From SAR92 clade bacterium (GTDB lineage Bacteria > Pseudomonadota > Gammaproteobacteria > Pseudomonadales > Porticoccaceae): DNA of 5,673 nucleotides. Under the pieces are notes generated by a model, which was not told the origin of the DNA, did not search any database, and saw only the letters and a program-made list of their open reading frames with translations. The stretch is taken from assembly GCA_018607545.1 (NCBI GenBank), contig JABBBF010000131.1, positions 1 through 5,673 on the forward strand. Reading direction: 5' to 3'. Position numbers and translations under genes: made by a program. Shown one piece after another: positions 4,817-5,673 of this stretch (position 1 is the stretch's first letter; each line of letters opens with the position of its first letter).

Positions 4817-5673
4817 ATGAGTGAATTTGACGATATTCGTCCCTATAACGACAGTGAAGTGCCCGCAGTTATTGCGCGCCTGATTGCCGACCCTGAATTT
4901 ATTGATCTGCTGCTATCCCGCAGGCTGCCGCTGTTGGCAAAAATCTGCCCCTGGTTATTGCGCCCCCTATTGCGACCATTGCTGCGTCGATCTCTATCGC
5001 AAGCCGCTGAGAACATTAACAGCGTTGATGATCTGCAACGCTATATCACCGGCTCCCTTAAAGCCCTTATCGACAAAACCACCGATGGCTATTCAGTCAG
5101 CGGTCTGGAAAAACTCGATCTCAATAAAGCTTACCTGTTTTTAAGCAACCACCGGGATATCGCCCTGGATCCAGCCATGGTCAACTTGGCCTTGTCAGAT
5201 GCGGGTATGGAAACCGTGCGTATTGCGATTGGTGATAATCTGCTTAGCAAACCCTTTGCCTCAGACCTGATAAGGGTCAATCGCAGCTTTATTGTTAAGC
5301 GCTCCATAACCGGCCGCCGCGAAAAACTCGAAGCACTCAAGAAACTATCCCGCTATATCCGCAAATCAATTATCGACGATGGTGTCTCAGTGTGGATTGC
5401 CCAGCGCGAGGGTCGCGCCAAAGATGGCCATGACCGCACTGAAACTGCACTGCTGAAAATGCTTGCTCTGTCTAAGAACAAGGAAACTAGTTTTGCCCAA
5501 GCCACTGCCGAGCTCAATCTGGTGCCGGTCGCCATATCCTATGAATACGATCCCTGCGATGTAGATAAGGGCCGCGAGCTCTATGCCAAAGGGCAGGGTG
5601 AAGAATACGTTAAACAAGAATTTGAAGATCTGGATACTATCCAGAAGGGCTTTGTCGGTTACAAAGGTCGTAT
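4817..5673 (+). CDS. PlsC-like glycerolipid acyltransferase, N-terminal part (3' end outside window)
   Basis: The frame opens with ATG at 4817, five bases after AGAGG, and stays open to the right edge (285 residues seen). It resembles the 1-acyl-sn-glycerol-3-phosphate acyltransferase superfamily, whose members move a fatty acyl group to a glycerolipid at the inner membrane. Residues 1-90 are helical; 35-58 are rich in Leu, Pro and Arg and could be a basic amphipathic membrane anchor. There is no signal peptide or clear transmembrane helix. Block I is SNHRDIALDP (110-119), where His112 and Asp118 are five residues apart, not the usual four. Later blocks are IAIGDNLL (136-143), RVNRSFIVKRS (153-163), the EGR block WIAQREGRAKDGHDRTE (193-209) and VPVAISYEYDP (236-246), in the order expected of the family. 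The exact acyl acceptor and donor are unknown. It could belong with pyrB's transcript or have its own unseen promoter. Confidence 0.85.
   Translation, partial: MSEFDDIRPYNDSEVPAVIARLIADPEFIDLLLSRRLPLLAKICPWLLRPLLRPLLRRSLSQAAENINSVDDLQRYITGSLKALIDKTTDGYSVSGLEKLDLNKAYLFLSNHRDIALDPAMVNLALSDAGMETVRIAIGDNLLSKPFASDLIRVNRSFIVKRSITGRREKLEALKKLSRYIRKSIIDDGVSVWIAQREGRAKDGHDRTETALLKMLALSKNKETSFAQATAELNLVPVAISYEYDPCDVDKGRELYAKGQGEEYVKQEFEDLDTIQKGFVGYKGR

Noticed and set aside
1..5673. The idea that the window holds a defence system, mobile element or other new multi-gene system.
   Set aside because: All five genes are recognisable housekeeping or envelope genes with intact motifs. There are no integrases, transposases, toxin-antitoxin pairs, CRISPR-like arrays or abrupt composition changes visible by eye.

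Overview
The window looks like ordinary core chromosome from a gammaproteobacterium. It carries five protein-coding genes, all on the + strand, with short gaps between them. Two genes are cut by the window edges. In order they are the C-terminal part of a class I (iron-sulfur) fumarate hydratase, a complete OmpA-family outer-membrane protein, complete sbcB (exonuclease I), complete pyrB (aspartate carbamoyltransferase catalytic chain), and the N-terminal part of a PlsC-like glycerolipid acyltransferase. A Gram-negative host follows from the OmpA protein, with its signal peptide, barrel and peptidoglycan-binding domain. The E. coli-like SbcB and class I fumarase point to Gammaproteobacteria, probably a non-enteric and possibly marine lineage. 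That last placement is an impression from sequence style and gene order, not a measured result.

Layout. Positions 1-917 hold the fumarase tail. Positions 918-1062 are a spacer with a plausible promoter, a GC-rich hairpin at the predicted start of the transcript, and a good ribosome-binding site for the OmpA gene. Positions 1063-2022 encode the OmpA-family protein. Positions 2023-2190 hold an AT-rich 3' tail of imperfect 16-base repeats, then a textbook intrinsic terminator, then the short leader of sbcB. Positions 2191-3627 are sbcB. Positions 3628-3706 contain a near-consensus sigma-70 promoter and the GTG start of pyrB (3707-4720). Positions 4721-4816 hold three consecutive inverted repeats, the last overlapping the ribosome-binding site of the acyltransferase, which runs from 4817 off the right edge. 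No stretch over 300 bases lacks a gene. I see no tRNA, rRNA, CRISPR array, insertion sequence, integrase or phage gene.

The genes serve separate housekeeping roles: TCA cycle, envelope integrity, single-stranded DNA degradation in repair, pyrimidine synthesis and lipid acylation. They do not form an obvious functional operon. The strong terminator after the OmpA gene and the promoter before pyrB show at least three transcription units. I find no convincing undescribed system. The points worth a second look are small: the unusual His-X5-Asp spacing in the acyltransferase, pyrB without a pyrI neighbour or attenuator leader, the repeat-bearing 3' tail of the OmpA transcript, and the chain of inverted repeats before the acyltransferase.
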